A stretch of 53,739 nt of DNA, from positions 1-53,739 of the forward strand of contig JAFZWI010000021.1 in NCBI GenBank assembly GCA_017617355.1, read 5' to 3'. Under the pieces are notes generated by a model, which did no database searches, was not told the DNA's origin, and saw nothing but the letters and a program-made list of their open reading frames with translations. This DNA is from Salinivirgaceae bacterium (lineage in GTDB: Bacteria > Bacteroidota > Bacteroidia > Bacteroidales > SZUA-534). The translations under genes and the position numbers were made by a program. Shown here in pieces: positions 18,755 through 27,723 of this stretch (positions are counted from its first letter, which is position 1; each line of letters begins with the position of its first letter).

Positions 18755-20794
18755 TTATCGAAGTTCTTCGATGCTGATTTTCACACCGCCTTTAACCCAC
18801 CGTCCGGGCAGTTGCAAACCGCTGAAATCGAAGTATTTGCTGTTGCCAATGTTCGTAGCTTCGGCAAACACCAACAGCCATTTAATTTTGTACGATGCGC
18901 CGGCGTCAAACGTCCAAAAGCCGTTGTAAGGGTGCGTTTCGACAGTTCCGTCGGCGTTGGCCAAGTCGTAGTTGCCGTTGCGTTTCTGATACACGGCGCG
19001 TATGTCAACTTTCAGTCGGTCAGCCGATTGCAGGTTTATTGCCGCTGTGAATTTGTGCTTCAGCTGGTCCATTGCGTAGAGCGACTCGTAGCCGCTTGCT
19101 GTTTTCGAGACATCGATGTGCGAGTAACCGCATTCCACTGAATTGACAGTCAGCCATTTGCTTTTGGCAATTTCCGCTGGCCGTGCAATAATCTGCACTT
19201 CCTGACCGAAAGTGTTCAACTCGGTAATGTTCTGAGCCTCATATAGTTCGATGCTTGATGTGCGTGCCCAGTCGATGATGTTTTTGCCGTGGCGGAAATA
19301 GATGTTGCCGCTCATCTCGAAAATCGACTTTTTCGCTCTGAGACCGAACTCGTAAGTGGTTGCTTTTTCGGCTTTTAGGTCAGGATTTTGTTTGTGTTTC
19401 GGGTCGTTGTAGAACAGGTCGGTAAACGTTGGCAGACGGAACGAGCGATTGGCCGCAGCATAGAGCCGCAGGTTGTTGCCGACAGCGTAGCTCAGGTCGA
19501 TGCCCGGATAGATTTCGATGTCTTTGTGTTGCAGAATGGCCGCACCAACTGACATCGAGAACTTGTTGGCCGTGTATTTATTGTTCAGAGCGACAGTTAG
19601 ATAGCCACGCTCATAAAAATGGTCGTAACGAATTGAGTCCGATGTTCGGGCGCGTCGGCTGCGGCTTGTGTCGATGTTGCCAAGCCGGTTGCTGCTGATG
19701 CGCTCGTTGCGGTACTCGGCGTTCAGCGTTGTGCGGCCAATGCGGCTGCTGGTCTCAAGTGCCAGGTTTGCGCCCAAGACATCGGTAAGGTGGTGATTTT
19801 GGTAGATGTTCGGATTGTCGCGCACAAGCACGTAATAGTCGCGCAGGCGGCGCCCATATACGTTTGCTGCAATTTTCACCCGTTGTCCGGTTTCTATGCC
19901 GATGCTGCCTATTGTCAGCATATTCTCTTCATACTGAGTAGGATAGGAGAGCGTGTAAAAGCCATTGCTGCCGAATTTCTTGTCGGTCAGGCCGAATTGA
20001 GCGTTAAGGCTGATGTTTTTGGCTTTATAAATGCCTCTGTAATAGACGGTTTGAATGTCGAAATCGGTGTTGTCAGTGTAGCCGTCGGAGTGCGATTTCG
20101 CGACAGCGGCAAAATTACTCAACCTATTGAATGTCAAGTTTGTAGCCGCCGATATTTTGTATAGCCCGTAGTCGCCAACGGTGAGCCTTGCAGTGGCGGA
20201 GTTGACGGTGTCGGACGGGGTGCTGAAGCAAACGGCGCCGTTGAGAGCGTTAGTGCCTAAGATTCGGCTTTGCGCACCGCTCACAATCTCAATTTTCTGC
20301 GTGTTGCCAAGGTCTATAGGCAAGGCGAAATTGTTGTGTCCCGTTTGCGGGTCGCTGAAGTTTATTTTGTTGATTATTATGGCGTTCTGGTCGGTTGAAC
20401 CGCCGCGGATTGACAGGTCGGCCTGCACATCGTTTGTGCTGCGCTGTCTGATGTCTAAGGAAGGAATGTACTCAAGGAAATCGGTTAGGCTCTGCTGGGG
20501 GGCGGCGTCGAGCTGGCGTGTGGTGATAACGGTTGGCTGCAGCACCATCTGCGTGAAGGTTACGGGCGTTCGGTCGGTGGCCACAATCACTTCGTCAATG
20601 TCGATATGACTGCTTACCTGCGCCGTGTCAATCAACGATTCGCACTTTGCCTGCGTGGCCACAACTGTCAGTGTGTCAACCAAAACGCAGATTTTAATCA
20701 CTTTGCCGATGCTGCAAAAAGTGGCATACGGCTTTCGCGTCCATTGCGAGAAATGGACAAGTCTCTGTCCGAGACATCGCTTTTTCTGTTTCAT
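18755..20794 (-). CDS. TonB-dependent outer-membrane receptor
   Basis: The 679-residue protein has a plug domain (about 70-185; DEVIVATDRTPVTFTQ, LSIRGGSTDQNAIIINKIN, NGAVCFST) and a beta-barrel ending in the conserved tyr-rich and SIEELR-type region. It takes up a bound ligand using TonB energy. The leader is long: about 34 charged residues with RLVHFSQWTRKPYATFCSIG precede a hydrophobic stretch, a pattern shared by BtuB-like receptors of Bacteroidales. The layout suggests a siderophore or cobalamin receptor, but the ligand is unknown. I see no cobalamin riboswitch in the 124 nt upstream. DsbD is next downstream. Confidence 0.92.
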   Translation of the reverse strand: MKQKKRCLGQRLVHFSQWTRKPYATFCSIGKVIKICVLVDTLTVVATQAKCESLIDTAQVSSHIDIDEVIVATDRTPVTFTQMVLQPTVITTRQLDAAPQQSLTDFLEYIPSLDIRQRSTNDVQADLSIRGGSTDQNAIIINKINFSDPQTGHNNFALPIDLGNTQKIEIVSGAQSRILGTNALNGAVCFSTPSDTVNSATARLTVGDYGLYKISAATNLTFNRLSNFAAVAKSHSDGYTDNTDFDIQTVYYRGIYKAKNISLNAQFGLTDKKFGSNGFYTLSYPTQYEENMLTIGSIGIETGQRVKIAANVYGRRLRDYYVLVRDNPNIYQNHHLTDVLGANLALETSSRIGRTTLNAEYRNERISSNRLGNIDTSRSRRARTSDSIRYDHFYERGYLTVALNNKYTANKFSMSVGAAILQHKDIEIYPGIDLSYAVGNNLRLYAAANRSFRLPTFTDLFYNDPKHKQNPDLKAEKATTYEFGLRAKKSIFEMSGNIYFRHGKNIIDWARTSSIELYEAQNITELNTFGQEVQIIARPAEIAKSKWLTVNSVECGYSHIDVSKTASGYESLYAMDQLKHKFTAAINLQSADRLKVDIRAVYQKRNGNYDLANADGTVETHPYNGFWTFDAGASYKIKWLLVFAEATNIGNSKYFDFSGLQLPGRWVKGGVKISIEELR

Positions 20795-20870
20795 ATTATG
20801 TTATTTTAAAAATTCGAGCGGTTTGAAGCAAAATCTGCGCCAAAACGCGGGTTCGTGGCCTTCGCAAACA

Positions 20871-20902
20871 AAAAAACGCGGCCATTCGACCGCGTTCTTT
20901 TT
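20871..20902 (-). terminator. Rho-independent terminator after the alcohol dehydrogenase gene
   Basis: On the minus strand AACGCGGTCGAATGGCCGCGTT forms a 7-8 bp GC-rich hairpin followed by TTTTTT. It separates the alcohol dehydrogenase gene from the TonB receptor gene, which therefore needs its own promoter. Confidence 0.85.
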
Positions 20903-20918
20903 CTGTTTCGAGTTGGTG

Positions 20919-22124
20919 TTATCTGTTAGCCAACTGATATATTTTCAGTATATCGTTGTATGCCAGTTTTTTGAGATTGCCCACAGTGGATGTCTTTCCA
21001 ATTGAGCATTTGTTGGCCATTAGCTGCATTTCCTCTTCTGTAGCTTTTCTTCCTATCAGTTCCTGAATAGATGTTGGCATACCAATGCTGTGGTAGAATT
21101 GCTTCATAGCGGCAATGCCCTCAATGGCTGTCTCTTTTGCCGAACGGAAATTATTGGGCACATCTAGCACATTTACAGCAAATTGTGCGAAACGTGTCGG
21201 ATTCTCGTCAAGTACATATTCTGCCCAATGTGGCCAAATGGCGGCCAGCCCGGCTCCGTGAGCCACATTGTAGAGCGCCGATAATTCGTGTTCAATATTG
21301 TGAGTGGCCCAATCGCCTGTTGTGCCGCAGCCTGTCAGACCATTGTGCGCAATGGAACCGGCCCACATTATTTGTGCGCGCAGGTGATAATTTAAAGGGG
21401 CAGTCAGGACTTTAGGTCCGCATTGACGTACGGTTTTCAAAATTGACTCGGCAACAGCATCGGTAATAAGCATATCGTCGTCGTGCGAGAAGTAGCGTTC
21501 CATAGTGTGCATCATTATGTCGGTGATGCCGCATGCAGTCTGGAATGGAGGCAGCGTAAGGGTGCGCTCAGGGTTCATTATGGCGAAGCGCGGACGGCAC
21601 AAATCGACATCGTATGAGCGTTTCATATCGGTTGATGTAACAGGCTCTTGTTCAGCTTCTTTGGTAATGACGCAGCCTTCGCTCATCTCTGAACCTGCGG
21701 CAGGAATTGTAAGCACCACGCCTAGCGGGCGGCAGGTGTCAGCTTCGCCTTTGCCAATGAATAAATCCCATACATCGCCTTTATAATCAAGGCCATAACC
21801 AATGGCTTTTATTGAATCAATAACAGAACCGCCGCCAACAGCAAGCAAGAAATCGACATTTTCGGCCTTGCAAAGTTCGATGCCCTTACGTACTAGTGAC
21901 AGGCGCGGGTTGGGCACCACACCGCCTAATTCAACGTATGCAATTCCTGCAGAATCAAGGCTTTTGCGAACAACGGCAAGCAAGCCGGAACGTTCGGCGC
22001 TTTGTCCGCCGTAGTGAATCAGCACTTTTTTGCCGCCGTATTTTTGAACCATTGCGGCTATTTGGGTTTCTGAATTGCGTCCGAAGATTACCTCGGTTGG
22101 TGCGTAGTACTTAAAATCCTGCAT
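20919..22124 (-). CDS. Iron-containing alcohol dehydrogenase (BdhA/YqhD-like)
   Basis: This 401-residue cytosolic group III alcohol dehydrogenase opens with the family pattern YYAPTEVIFGRNSE. The dinucleotide-binding motif is LAVGGGSVIDSIKAI. Metal ligands fit the Asp in ACGITDIMMHTME and the His residues in that segment and in NVAHGAGLAAIWPHW. It resembles NAD(P)H-dependent butanol dehydrogenases, which reduce aldehydes in fermentation or detoxification; the real substrate cannot be told from sequence. It has its own promoter and terminator, so it is likely monocistronic. Confidence 0.93.
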   Translation of the reverse strand: MQDFKYYAPTEVIFGRNSETQIAAMVQKYGGKKVLIHYGGQSAERSGLLAVVRKSLDSAGIAYVELGGVVPNPRLSLVRKGIELCKAENVDFLLAVGGGSVIDSIKAIGYGLDYKGDVWDLFIGKGEADTCRPLGVVLTIPAAGSEMSEGCVITKEAEQEPVTSTDMKRSYDVDLCRPRFAIMNPERTLTLPPFQTACGITDIMMHTMERYFSHDDDMLITDAVAESILKTVRQCGPKVLTAPLNYHLRAQIMWAGSIAHNGLTGCGTTGDWATHNIEHELSALYNVAHGAGLAAIWPHWAEYVLDENPTRFAQFAVNVLDVPNNFRSAKETAIEGIAAMKQFYHSIGMPTSIQELIGRKATEEEMQLMANKCSIGKTSTVGNLKKLAYNDILKIYQLANR

Positions 22125-22184
22125 AATTTATTGATATTGTGCAACTTCAGACGTGCTTTAGCTGCTGGTTTATAATGTCAGTTA

Positions 22185-22218
22185 CAAATATAATATGTTC
22201 GATTAATTGCGTACAAAA
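22185..22218 (-). promoter_or_regulatory. Promoter of the alcohol dehydrogenase gene
   Basis: On the minus strand TTTTG (22218-22214) is followed after 21 nt by TATATTTG (22192-22185), fitting the Bacteroidota -33/-7 consensus TTTG and TAnnTTTG. The expected start of transcription near 22178 gives a leader of about 54 nt. Confidence 0.7.
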
Positions 22219-22312
22219 GATTGAAAAATAATGAGATTATTTTTCTTTTTGTTGGCGAGCTTAAATGCTTGCAGCTTGAGTTTCAAATAGTTTAAAGCGT
22301 GAAGAACTTGCT

Positions 22313-23032
22313 TTAATAATTCTTTAGGAACTTTTCAGCTTCTTCAATTTTCTCCACCGAACCGGCATCGAACCAATAGTCGCTTTGATGCGGATAGCCG
22401 ATAATTTTGTGGGTGGCTGCAAGTTTCAAATAATGTGGAATAATTGGGAAGACATCGTCACTGGGAAATTTATCAATAATATTTGGCGAAATGATGTGAA
22501 TGCCGCTGAAAGCATACTGCGAAAGCCCTGATTTTTCCGCTACGTATATGGCTTCGCATGTCTTGGTGTTCTGCCAGCCTTTCAGTTGTAAATTGCTGTC
22601 AAACAAAAGATAACGTGAGCTTTTTCGCTCCCTTACAGCCAGCGTCGCGTCTGCTTTCGACTCAATGTGCCGGCGCAGCATTTTTTGCAAGTCGATGTTT
22701 GTCAGAATATCGACGTTGGTTATCATAATTGGAGCTTTGCCACTAAACAAACCAATGGCTTTTTTCAGTCCGCCGCCCGTGTCCAGTAACAAATCGCTTT
22801 CATCTGAAATCTGAATATCGATGTCGTATTTCAGATTTGAAATGTAGTTTTTCATCATATCGGCAAAGTGGTGCACATTGATTACAATATGCGTGACACC
22901 ATTCTTAATCAGCATTTCAATACTATGCTGTAGAAGTGTTTTTCCGCATACTTCTACCAAGGCTTTCGGCTTGTCGTTTGTCAGCGGCCGCAGGCGTGTG
23001 CCCAGTCCGGCGGCAAATATCATGGCTTCCAT
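22313..23032 (-). CDS. MurU-like sugar-1-phosphate nucleotidyltransferase
   Basis: The 239-residue protein has the nucleotidyltransferase signature AMIFAAGLGTRLRPLTNDKPKALVEV, the sugar-site segment LLDTGGGLKKAI and the metal-binding Asp in ITNVDIL. Length and sequence resemble MurU, which makes UDP-MurNAc from MurNAc-1-phosphate in the cell-wall recycling route that bypasses de novo synthesis. The gene directly upstream (11-nt gap) encodes an AmgK-like kinase, the known partner that makes MurNAc-1-phosphate, which strengthens the call. Mannose-1-phosphate or glucose-1-phosphate specificity cannot be excluded. It is the last gene of the six-gene operon. Confidence 0.82.
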   Translation of the reverse strand: MEAMIFAAGLGTRLRPLTNDKPKALVEVCGKTLLQHSIEMLIKNGVTHIVINVHHFADMMKNYISNLKYDIDIQISDESDLLLDTGGGLKKAIGLFSGKAPIMITNVDILTNIDLQKMLRRHIESKADATLAVRERKSSRYLLFDSNLQLKGWQNTKTCEAIYVAEKSGLSQYAFSGIHIISPNIIDKFPSDDVFPIIPHYLKLAATHKIIGYPHQSDYWFDAGSVEKIEEAEKFLKNY

Positions 23033-23043
23033 TTACAGATTGA

Positions 23044-24468
23044 TTAACTGATTGGAGGAGTGAATAACTGATTGATTTTCAGTTCGCGATGAATGAGCTT
23101 TACGCGAACATTATGCTTTTTGCTGATTGCTTCTGCAAAGTTCTGCGCACAATATGCCGAGCGATGCTGGCCACCGGTGCAGCCAAAGCACACCATAAGT
23201 TTGGTAAATCCGCGCTCAATGTATTTCTCAATTGTAGGTGTCACAATATCAATGGATTGCGCCAGAAATTGGTCAATAGTGGAGTTCGCTTTCAGAAAGT
23301 CGATTACAGGCTTGTCGCGGCCGGTAAGCATTTTGTACTCATCGTAGCGTCCGGGATTGTGCTGCCCGCGGCAGTCGAACACAAAGCCTCCACCGGTTTC
23401 AGTGTCTGTTGGAATGCCTTTTTTGTACGAGAAGCTGACAACGGTTACCGTCAGTCCGTTGTAGTCATCTTTTTCAGGTTCTTCAATCTCAATTTTGTCG
23501 GCTATCTCGCACAAATGGGGTAGAGGCAAAATGTTGAGTGCTAGTAAGTTTTTAAGGTTTGTCAGTGCAAACGGAATGCTTTCGATAAAATGCTGCTTTT
23601 TCTCATAATAGCCTCTATATCCGTATGCGCCAAGCACTTGCAGAGTTCTTATTAGTGCGAATATCTTGAATTCACGCTTCAGTTGCGTAGTGTCAATATC
23701 TATCAGCTTTTGTATTGAATCTAAATATTTGTCGAACAATAGATTGCGTGTTTCCTCGCTTAGTTTGGCTTTTGCCTGATATAATAGTGAAGCCACATCG
23801 TAAGCCAAAGGCCCATGCTTGCCGCCTTGAAAATCAATGTAATATGGGATTCTGTTTTTCAGCATGATATTCCTCGACTGGAAATCACGGAACATAAAGT
23901 ATTGATTGTCAGTGCCGGCAACGGCTTGTTTTATTGTCTCAAAGTCGGTTTCAAGTTTTTGCTCGTCGAAGTTGATGTGAGCGTTTTTTAAATAACAGTA
24001 TTTGAAGTAGTTAAGGTCCCATTGAATGGCCGTTTGGTCAAAGTTTTGAGAGCCTATGCATAAGCTGTAATCAATTTTCTGTCCGGCCGAAATCTGTATT
24101 TTGGCCAAATCGTCTAAAACTTTGGAAAACAGCTTTATAAGTTCGCTGTCGGGATTGCCGTCGGCTGCTGTTACCAAGTCGTAGAGCGTTTCACGGCCAA
24201 TGTCTTCCACCAAATAATAGCACAAGGTGTCATCATGAGATAGCACCTTTGGCACATTTATTCCGCAGTCGGTAAATGTCTGTGTAAAAGATAAATATGC
24301 TTTGTTTTCTGATGCGTCATCGTTGTGAACGGCTAAAACCGTTGTGCCGTCGGAGGCAGTCAGGCGGTAGTAGCGCCGGTTTGAGCCGGAGTGGGGTAGC
24401 GGCTCACATTTTTTGTACGGTTCGCCAAATCTCTCCTGAAAAAGCCGTTCTATTGTGTTATCAGGCAT
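23044..24468 (-). CDS. AmgK-like sugar kinase fused to a RapZ C-terminal domain
   Basis: The 474-residue cytosolic protein has two parts. Residues 1-320 are an aminoglycoside-phosphotransferase-type kinase with catalytic FRDFQSRNIM and metal-binding YIDFQGG, as in the anomeric MurNAc/GlcNAc kinase AmgK. Residues 340-474 match the C-terminal domain of RapZ, including SFSYKKGIPTD, VFDCRGQHNPGR, TGRDKPV and CFGCTGGQHRSAY. In E. coli this RapZ domain binds glucosamine-6-phosphate and regulatory RNA or partner proteins; the N-terminal P-loop domain of RapZ is absent. I infer a kinase that makes amino-sugar-1-phosphates under control of a precursor sensor. A MurU-like gene follows. Confidence 0.88.
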   Translation of the reverse strand: MPDNTIERLFQERFGEPYKKCEPLPHSGSNRRYYRLTASDGTTVLAVHNDDASENKAYLSFTQTFTDCGINVPKVLSHDDTLCYYLVEDIGRETLYDLVTAADGNPDSELIKLFSKVLDDLAKIQISAGQKIDYSLCIGSQNFDQTAIQWDLNYFKYCYLKNAHINFDEQKLETDFETIKQAVAGTDNQYFMFRDFQSRNIMLKNRIPYYIDFQGGKHGPLAYDVASLLYQAKAKLSEETRNLLFDKYLDSIQKLIDIDTTQLKREFKIFALIRTLQVLGAYGYRGYYEKKQHFIESIPFALTNLKNLLALNILPLPHLCEIADKIEIEEPEKDDYNGLTVTVVSFSYKKGIPTDTETGGGFVFDCRGQHNPGRYDEYKMLTGRDKPVIDFLKANSTIDQFLAQSIDIVTPTIEKYIERGFTKLMVCFGCTGGQHRSAYCAQNFAEAISKKHNVRVKLIHRELKINQLFTPPIS

Positions 24469-24477
24469 ATAATTAGC

Positions 24478-24822
24478 TTATAACGAGGCAATTGCTTCGT
24501 CCAAATTGCTGTAAATGTCAAGAATCTGATTAATGCGGGTCATTGTTATCACATTGTTTACCGACTGGCTCAGATTGAAGAATTTCAGCTTGCAGTTGTT
24601 GTTGCGCGAGTGATTGAAAATGCTTATCAATGTGCCTAATCCGGTACTGTCGATAACCTCGATGTTGCTCATGTCGACAAGAATTGAAAGGTAATAATGC
24701 TGGTCGACAAGCTCGTTCAGCTGATTCTTTATCTCATTGTCGCTCGTAACCGTAAGGCGGTTGTTTTCCGGCATTGGGGTTACTATGGCGCAACCTGCAA
24801 TTTCGTTGTTTATCTGAATCAT
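24478..24822 (-). CDS. STAS-domain protein (anti-sigma-factor-antagonist-like)
   Basis: The 114-residue protein is a single STAS domain. Segment VDMSNIEVIDSTGLGTLIS has the conserved DS-TGLG helix start with Ser59, the residue phosphorylated in SpoIIAA/RsbV proteins. Such proteins bind an anti-sigma kinase when dephosphorylated, and a SpoIIE-type phosphatase is encoded at 14034-16607. In this operon it lies between a hybrid histidine kinase and the AmgK-RapZ fusion (9-nt gap), so its partner may instead be one of these. No anti-sigma kinase is visible in the window. Confidence 0.88.
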   Translation of the reverse strand: MIQINNEIAGCAIVTPMPENNRLTVTSDNEIKNQLNELVDQHYYLSILVDMSNIEVIDSTGLGTLISIFNHSRNNNCKLKFFNLSQSVNNVITMTRINQILDIYSNLDEAIASL

Positions 24823-24834
24823 AGTTAAAGAGTT

Positions 24835-24882
24835 ATAAGAGTTCTAAGTTTAAAGTTGTAGTTAGAAAGTTATGAGTTTTTG
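24835..24882. repeat. AACTTATAAC-type intergenic tract
   Basis: On the minus strand the spacer between the hybrid kinase and STAS genes reads as imperfect copies of ACTTATAACTT-like words. Related words occur at 40967-40992 (AACTTAAAACTTAAATACTT) and 44411-44425 (AACTTATAACTTC). They are short and low in complexity. Confidence 0.4.
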
Positions 24883-27179
24883 TCAGTGTCAGAGTTAGTG
24901 TTTTCGTTTTTTATGCTTTCCCGTAGCAATTCTATTTCCGACAGCACATCGGTGCTTACTGATATGAAGTTGGTTACTATTCCTGCATACGAGTCGATGT
25001 CTTCGCCGGTTTTGGTTTTCTTCTCAAGTGTGGCCATATCGAGACGCAACGACTCAATACCCATAAGTGCCACTGACGATTTTGTCTTGTGCGCTATCGC
25101 ACCAAGTTGCGTGTAGTTCTTTTCCTGCAGAGCCTTTTCAAGATTTACGGCCAGAATAGGCATCTGCTGCACAAATACATCAATCAGCTCTTGTTTGAAT
25201 TTGTTGTCGCCCCCAGTAATTGATTCTAAATGAGCCGGATTGATGAACTTGAAATTGTTATCTTCCGTAACGACTTCCGTTTTTGGTTGTTGCTCGGCGA
25301 CAGGAGCCTTTTTGCCGATATGCTTATGAATCAGGTTTATAAGGTCTTGTGTCTCAAATGGTTTCGAAATGTAATCGTCCATTCCTGCGGCAATGCACTT
25401 CTCTTTTTCGCCTTTTATTGCAGCTGCGGTTAGCGCAATGATTGGTATGGAGCGTTTCTCCGGGTTTTCCATTTTTCTGATGACTGATGTGGCGGTGTAT
25501 CCGTCCATTTCCGGCATGTGTAAGTCCATAAGTATCAGGTCGAAAGGTTCTTTGTTGAGCAGGTCGATGACAATCTTTCCGTTAGGCGCAACCATTATGT
25601 TGAAGTCTTTTTTCAAGATTGTCTTTACAAATAATTGGTTTATTTCGTTGTCTTCGGCCAGCAATATGTTGGGCGTGTAATCGAGTTGTTTTTCTTGTTT
25701 GAAAGTGATTGTTTCGGGGACTTTTATCTCTACAGGCTCTTTGCTGTGCTTGTAAGTTATCTCCAGGCAGAAACTGCTGCCCAGTCCGTTCTCGCTCTTG
25801 AGCGTAATATTGCCGCCCTGCAGCTCGGCAAGCTGTTTTGATATTGTCAGCCCCAAGCCTGTGCCGCCGTATTTGCGGGTTGTGTCGCTGCTGGCTTGCG
25901 AGAAGCTAGAGAAGATAAGCTCTTGCTTGTCTTTCGGTATACCGATGCCGGTGTCGTGAACAATGAATTGCAGTTTGCTGGTGCTTTTGGTCTGGCTTAC
26001 TACGCTGACTGTCAGTGTGATGCCGCCATATTCGGTGAATTTGAGTGCGTTGCTCAGCAGATTGTTCAGAATCTGGTTCAGCCTTGTCGGGTCGCCAATA
26101 ACGTTCTCTGGCGTGCGCGGGTCGGTGTTCACTTTGAAGTACAGACCTTTGTTTTTGGTGTGCTGCGTGTAAATGGCCGACAGATTCTCGATTATATTGT
26201 GCAGATTGAAGCTGATGTTCTCAATCTCCATTTTTCCGGCCTCAATTTTCGAGAAGTCGAGAATGTCGTTTATGATTATCAGCAGATTGTTGGCCGATAT
26301 GGTGATGTTGTTAAGGAAAGTGTGTTGTTCCTCGGTCAGGTTGGTCTCGTTAAGCAGTCGCGCCATGCCCACAATTCCGTTCATAGGCGTGCGTATCTCG
26401 TGGCTCATGTTGGCAAGGAACTGGTCTTTCACTTTTGCCAGGTTCTCGGCTTGCTCCTTGGCTATCGTCAGGTCGATGTTCTGCTTTTTTATTTGCCGAA
26501 TCATCATGTTGAAGCCTTTCATCAACTCGCCAATCTCATCGTTGCGCTTTTCAATCTTTTTGACATGATAGTCAGTGATATCAGACATTGTGCGCATGGT
26601 TATTGTAAGGTCGATGATTGGGTTTGTAATGGCATCCTGCATCTTGCTCGACAGCAGCAGAGCGATAATCATCGACACGATTATCATTATCAGCACCACT
26701 TGCGCCAGTTGTTTTATGTGCATGTGATACTCGTCGAGACTGGCTTGCAGGAATATGGAGCCGATTTTTTCGTCGTCGAGTATTATTATCCGGCTGACAA
26801 GCAGCGCGTTATCGACAAAGGCGAACGTGTCGCGCTCCGAAATGAAATCTAGGTTTGTGTTGCTGTAGGCGGCCGATTTGGTGTATTCGGCAAAAATCCG
26901 GTTGTTGTTGTCGTAGATTCGTGCGGCGCATATGTTTGTGTCGACGCTGAGTGTCTGCAGTACGGTCTGCGCTTCCTCGGGGTAACCGAATGTGATGTTT
27001 GCGGTATTGTTGCTGCCGGCAATGTCGGCAAGTATTGTCAGGTTGTTGAGTGCCTGGCGGTTGAACTGCCGCTTGTCGTATTTGGCAAAGATGACACTTG
27101 CTATGACAATGGCGATAAAGCTGATTATCATCACAAGTATGGTGATTTTCGTGCGTATCGATAAATCCTTAAAACTCAT
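24870..27179 (-). CDS. Hybrid sensor histidine kinase: CHASE8-like, HAMP, HisKA, HATPase, REC, Hpt
   Basis: The 769-residue inner-membrane kinase has TM helices at about 12-32 and 159-178 flanking a periplasmic domain whose [21 protein letters not shown] and [15 protein letters not shown] segments resemble the CHASE8 domain of YfiN/TpbB. A HAMP linker (about 180-232), HisKA with phospho-acceptor H260 ([11 protein letters not shown]), an ATPase domain ([21 protein letters not shown]), a receiver with D552 ([11 protein letters not shown]) and an Hpt domain with H697 (AIAHKTKSS) follow. It should run an internal phosphorelay. Its start overlaps the end of the YfiR-like gene by 11 nt. No response regulator with an output domain is nearby. 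Confidence 0.93.
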   Translation of the reverse strand: MSFKDLSIRTKITILVMIISFIAIVIASVIFAKYDKRQFNRQALNNLTILADIAGSNNTANITFGYPEEAQTVLQTLSVDTNICAARIYDNNNRIFAEYTKSAAYSNTNLDFISERDTFAFVDNALLVSRIIILDDEKIGSIFLQASLDEYHMHIKQLAQVVLIMIIVSMIIALLLSSKMQDAITNPIIDLTITMRTMSDITDYHVKKIEKRNDEIGELMKGFNMMIRQIKKQNIDLTIAKEQAENLAKVKDQFLANMSHEIRTPMNGIVGMARLLNETNLTEEQHTFLNNITISANNLLIIINDILDFSKIEAGKMEIENISFNLHNIIENLSAIYTQHTKNKGLYFKVNTDPRTPENVIGDPTRLNQILNNLLSNALKFTEYGGITLTVSVVSQTKSTSKLQFIVHDTGIGIPKDKQELIFSSFSQASSDTTRKYGGTGLGLTISKQLAELQGGNITLKSENGLGSSFCLEITYKHSKEPVEIKVPETITFKQEKQLDYTPNILLAEDNEINQLFVKTILKKDFNIMVAPNGKIVIDLLNKEPFDLILMDLHMPEMDGYTATSVIRKMENPEKRSIPIIALTAAAIKGEKEKCIAAGMDDYISKPFETQDLINLIHKHIGKKAPVAEQQPKTEVVTEDNNFKFINPAHLESITGGDNKFKQELIDVFVQQMPILAVNLEKALQEKNYTQLGAIAHKTKSSVALMGIESLRLDMATLEKKTKTGEDIDSYAGIVTNFISVSTDVLSEIELLRESIKNENTNSDTDKNS

Positions 27180-27717
27180 CTTCCTTGGTCGATATTATTT
27201 TTGCGAGCAACAGCAGTTTTGGACTGATTTTCACACCGATACCGTCGGCGGCGTCTTTGTTTATCTCAAACTGGTGCTTTGAGAACTGTGGCATGAAATT
27301 GATAACTCCGCCCAGCATGCAGAATCCCGCCATTTCGTCGCCAATGGTCACTATCGGCTTCTTGTCGATTGCTTTCAGAACCTGCATTATCTCATGCTGT
27401 TTGGTGCCCGAAAGAATCAATATGTGGCAGTTTCCAATATCGTTAATGTTGCTCACCCGTCTGATGTTCCAGCTGCGGCCATTGGCCTTGCGTCCTATCA
27501 TGGTCTTTTCCAGTATGATACCGAACGGGTCGTCTTTGTAGATGCACAGTTGTATTGTGTCGCCGATGTAGCTCTCAGGCCACTCGATGAATTTAGCAAA
27601 GTTGAATACGTAAGCCGCTTTCACCTCATATTCTGAATATTGCGCGTGTGCGCTGCCAGCAATCAAGCTTAAGACCGCTATCGCTCCGACTATCGTTATG
27701 TTTCTGATTGTCTTCAT
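27169..27717 (-). CDS. YfiR-family (DUF4154) periplasmic protein
   Basis: The 182-residue protein has a signal peptide ending AHAQ and the YfiR pattern [18 protein letters not shown], then [17 protein letters not shown] and [20 protein letters not shown] end segments. In Pseudomonas YfiR binds the periplasmic domain of YfiN and represses it; the OmpA-like lipoprotein YfiB titrates YfiR. Cys58 and Cys97 have the same 39-residue spacing as the first disulfide reported for Pseudomonas YfiR; a second pair is not present (only C133). Its neighbours are an OmpA-domain protein and a CHASE8-like kinase, which suggests the same three-part arrangement. Confidence 0.9.
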   Translation of the reverse strand: MKTIRNITIVGAIAVLSLIAGSAHAQYSEYEVKAAYVFNFAKFIEWPESYIGDTIQLCIYKDDPFGIILEKTMIGRKANGRSWNIRRVSNINDIGNCHILILSGTKQHEIMQVLKAIDKKPIVTIGDEMAGFCMLGGVINFMPQFSKHQFEINKDAADGIGVKISPKLLLLAKIISTKEDEF

Positions 27718-27723
27718 AATAGC

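Noticed and set aside
20795..20918. Cobalamin riboswitch before the TonB receptor
   Set aside because: The gap is only 124 nt, includes the terminator of the previous gene, and shows no B12-box-like sequence.
24478..24822. STAS gene as part of a sulfate transporter
   Set aside because: It is a free-standing 114-residue domain with the SpoIIAA-type Ser and no membrane part.
25896..26852. 318-residue ORF on the plus strand
   Set aside because: It lies entirely antisense to the hybrid histidine kinase, whose domains are all recognisable. The translation is low in known patterns and arises from codon bias of the real gene.
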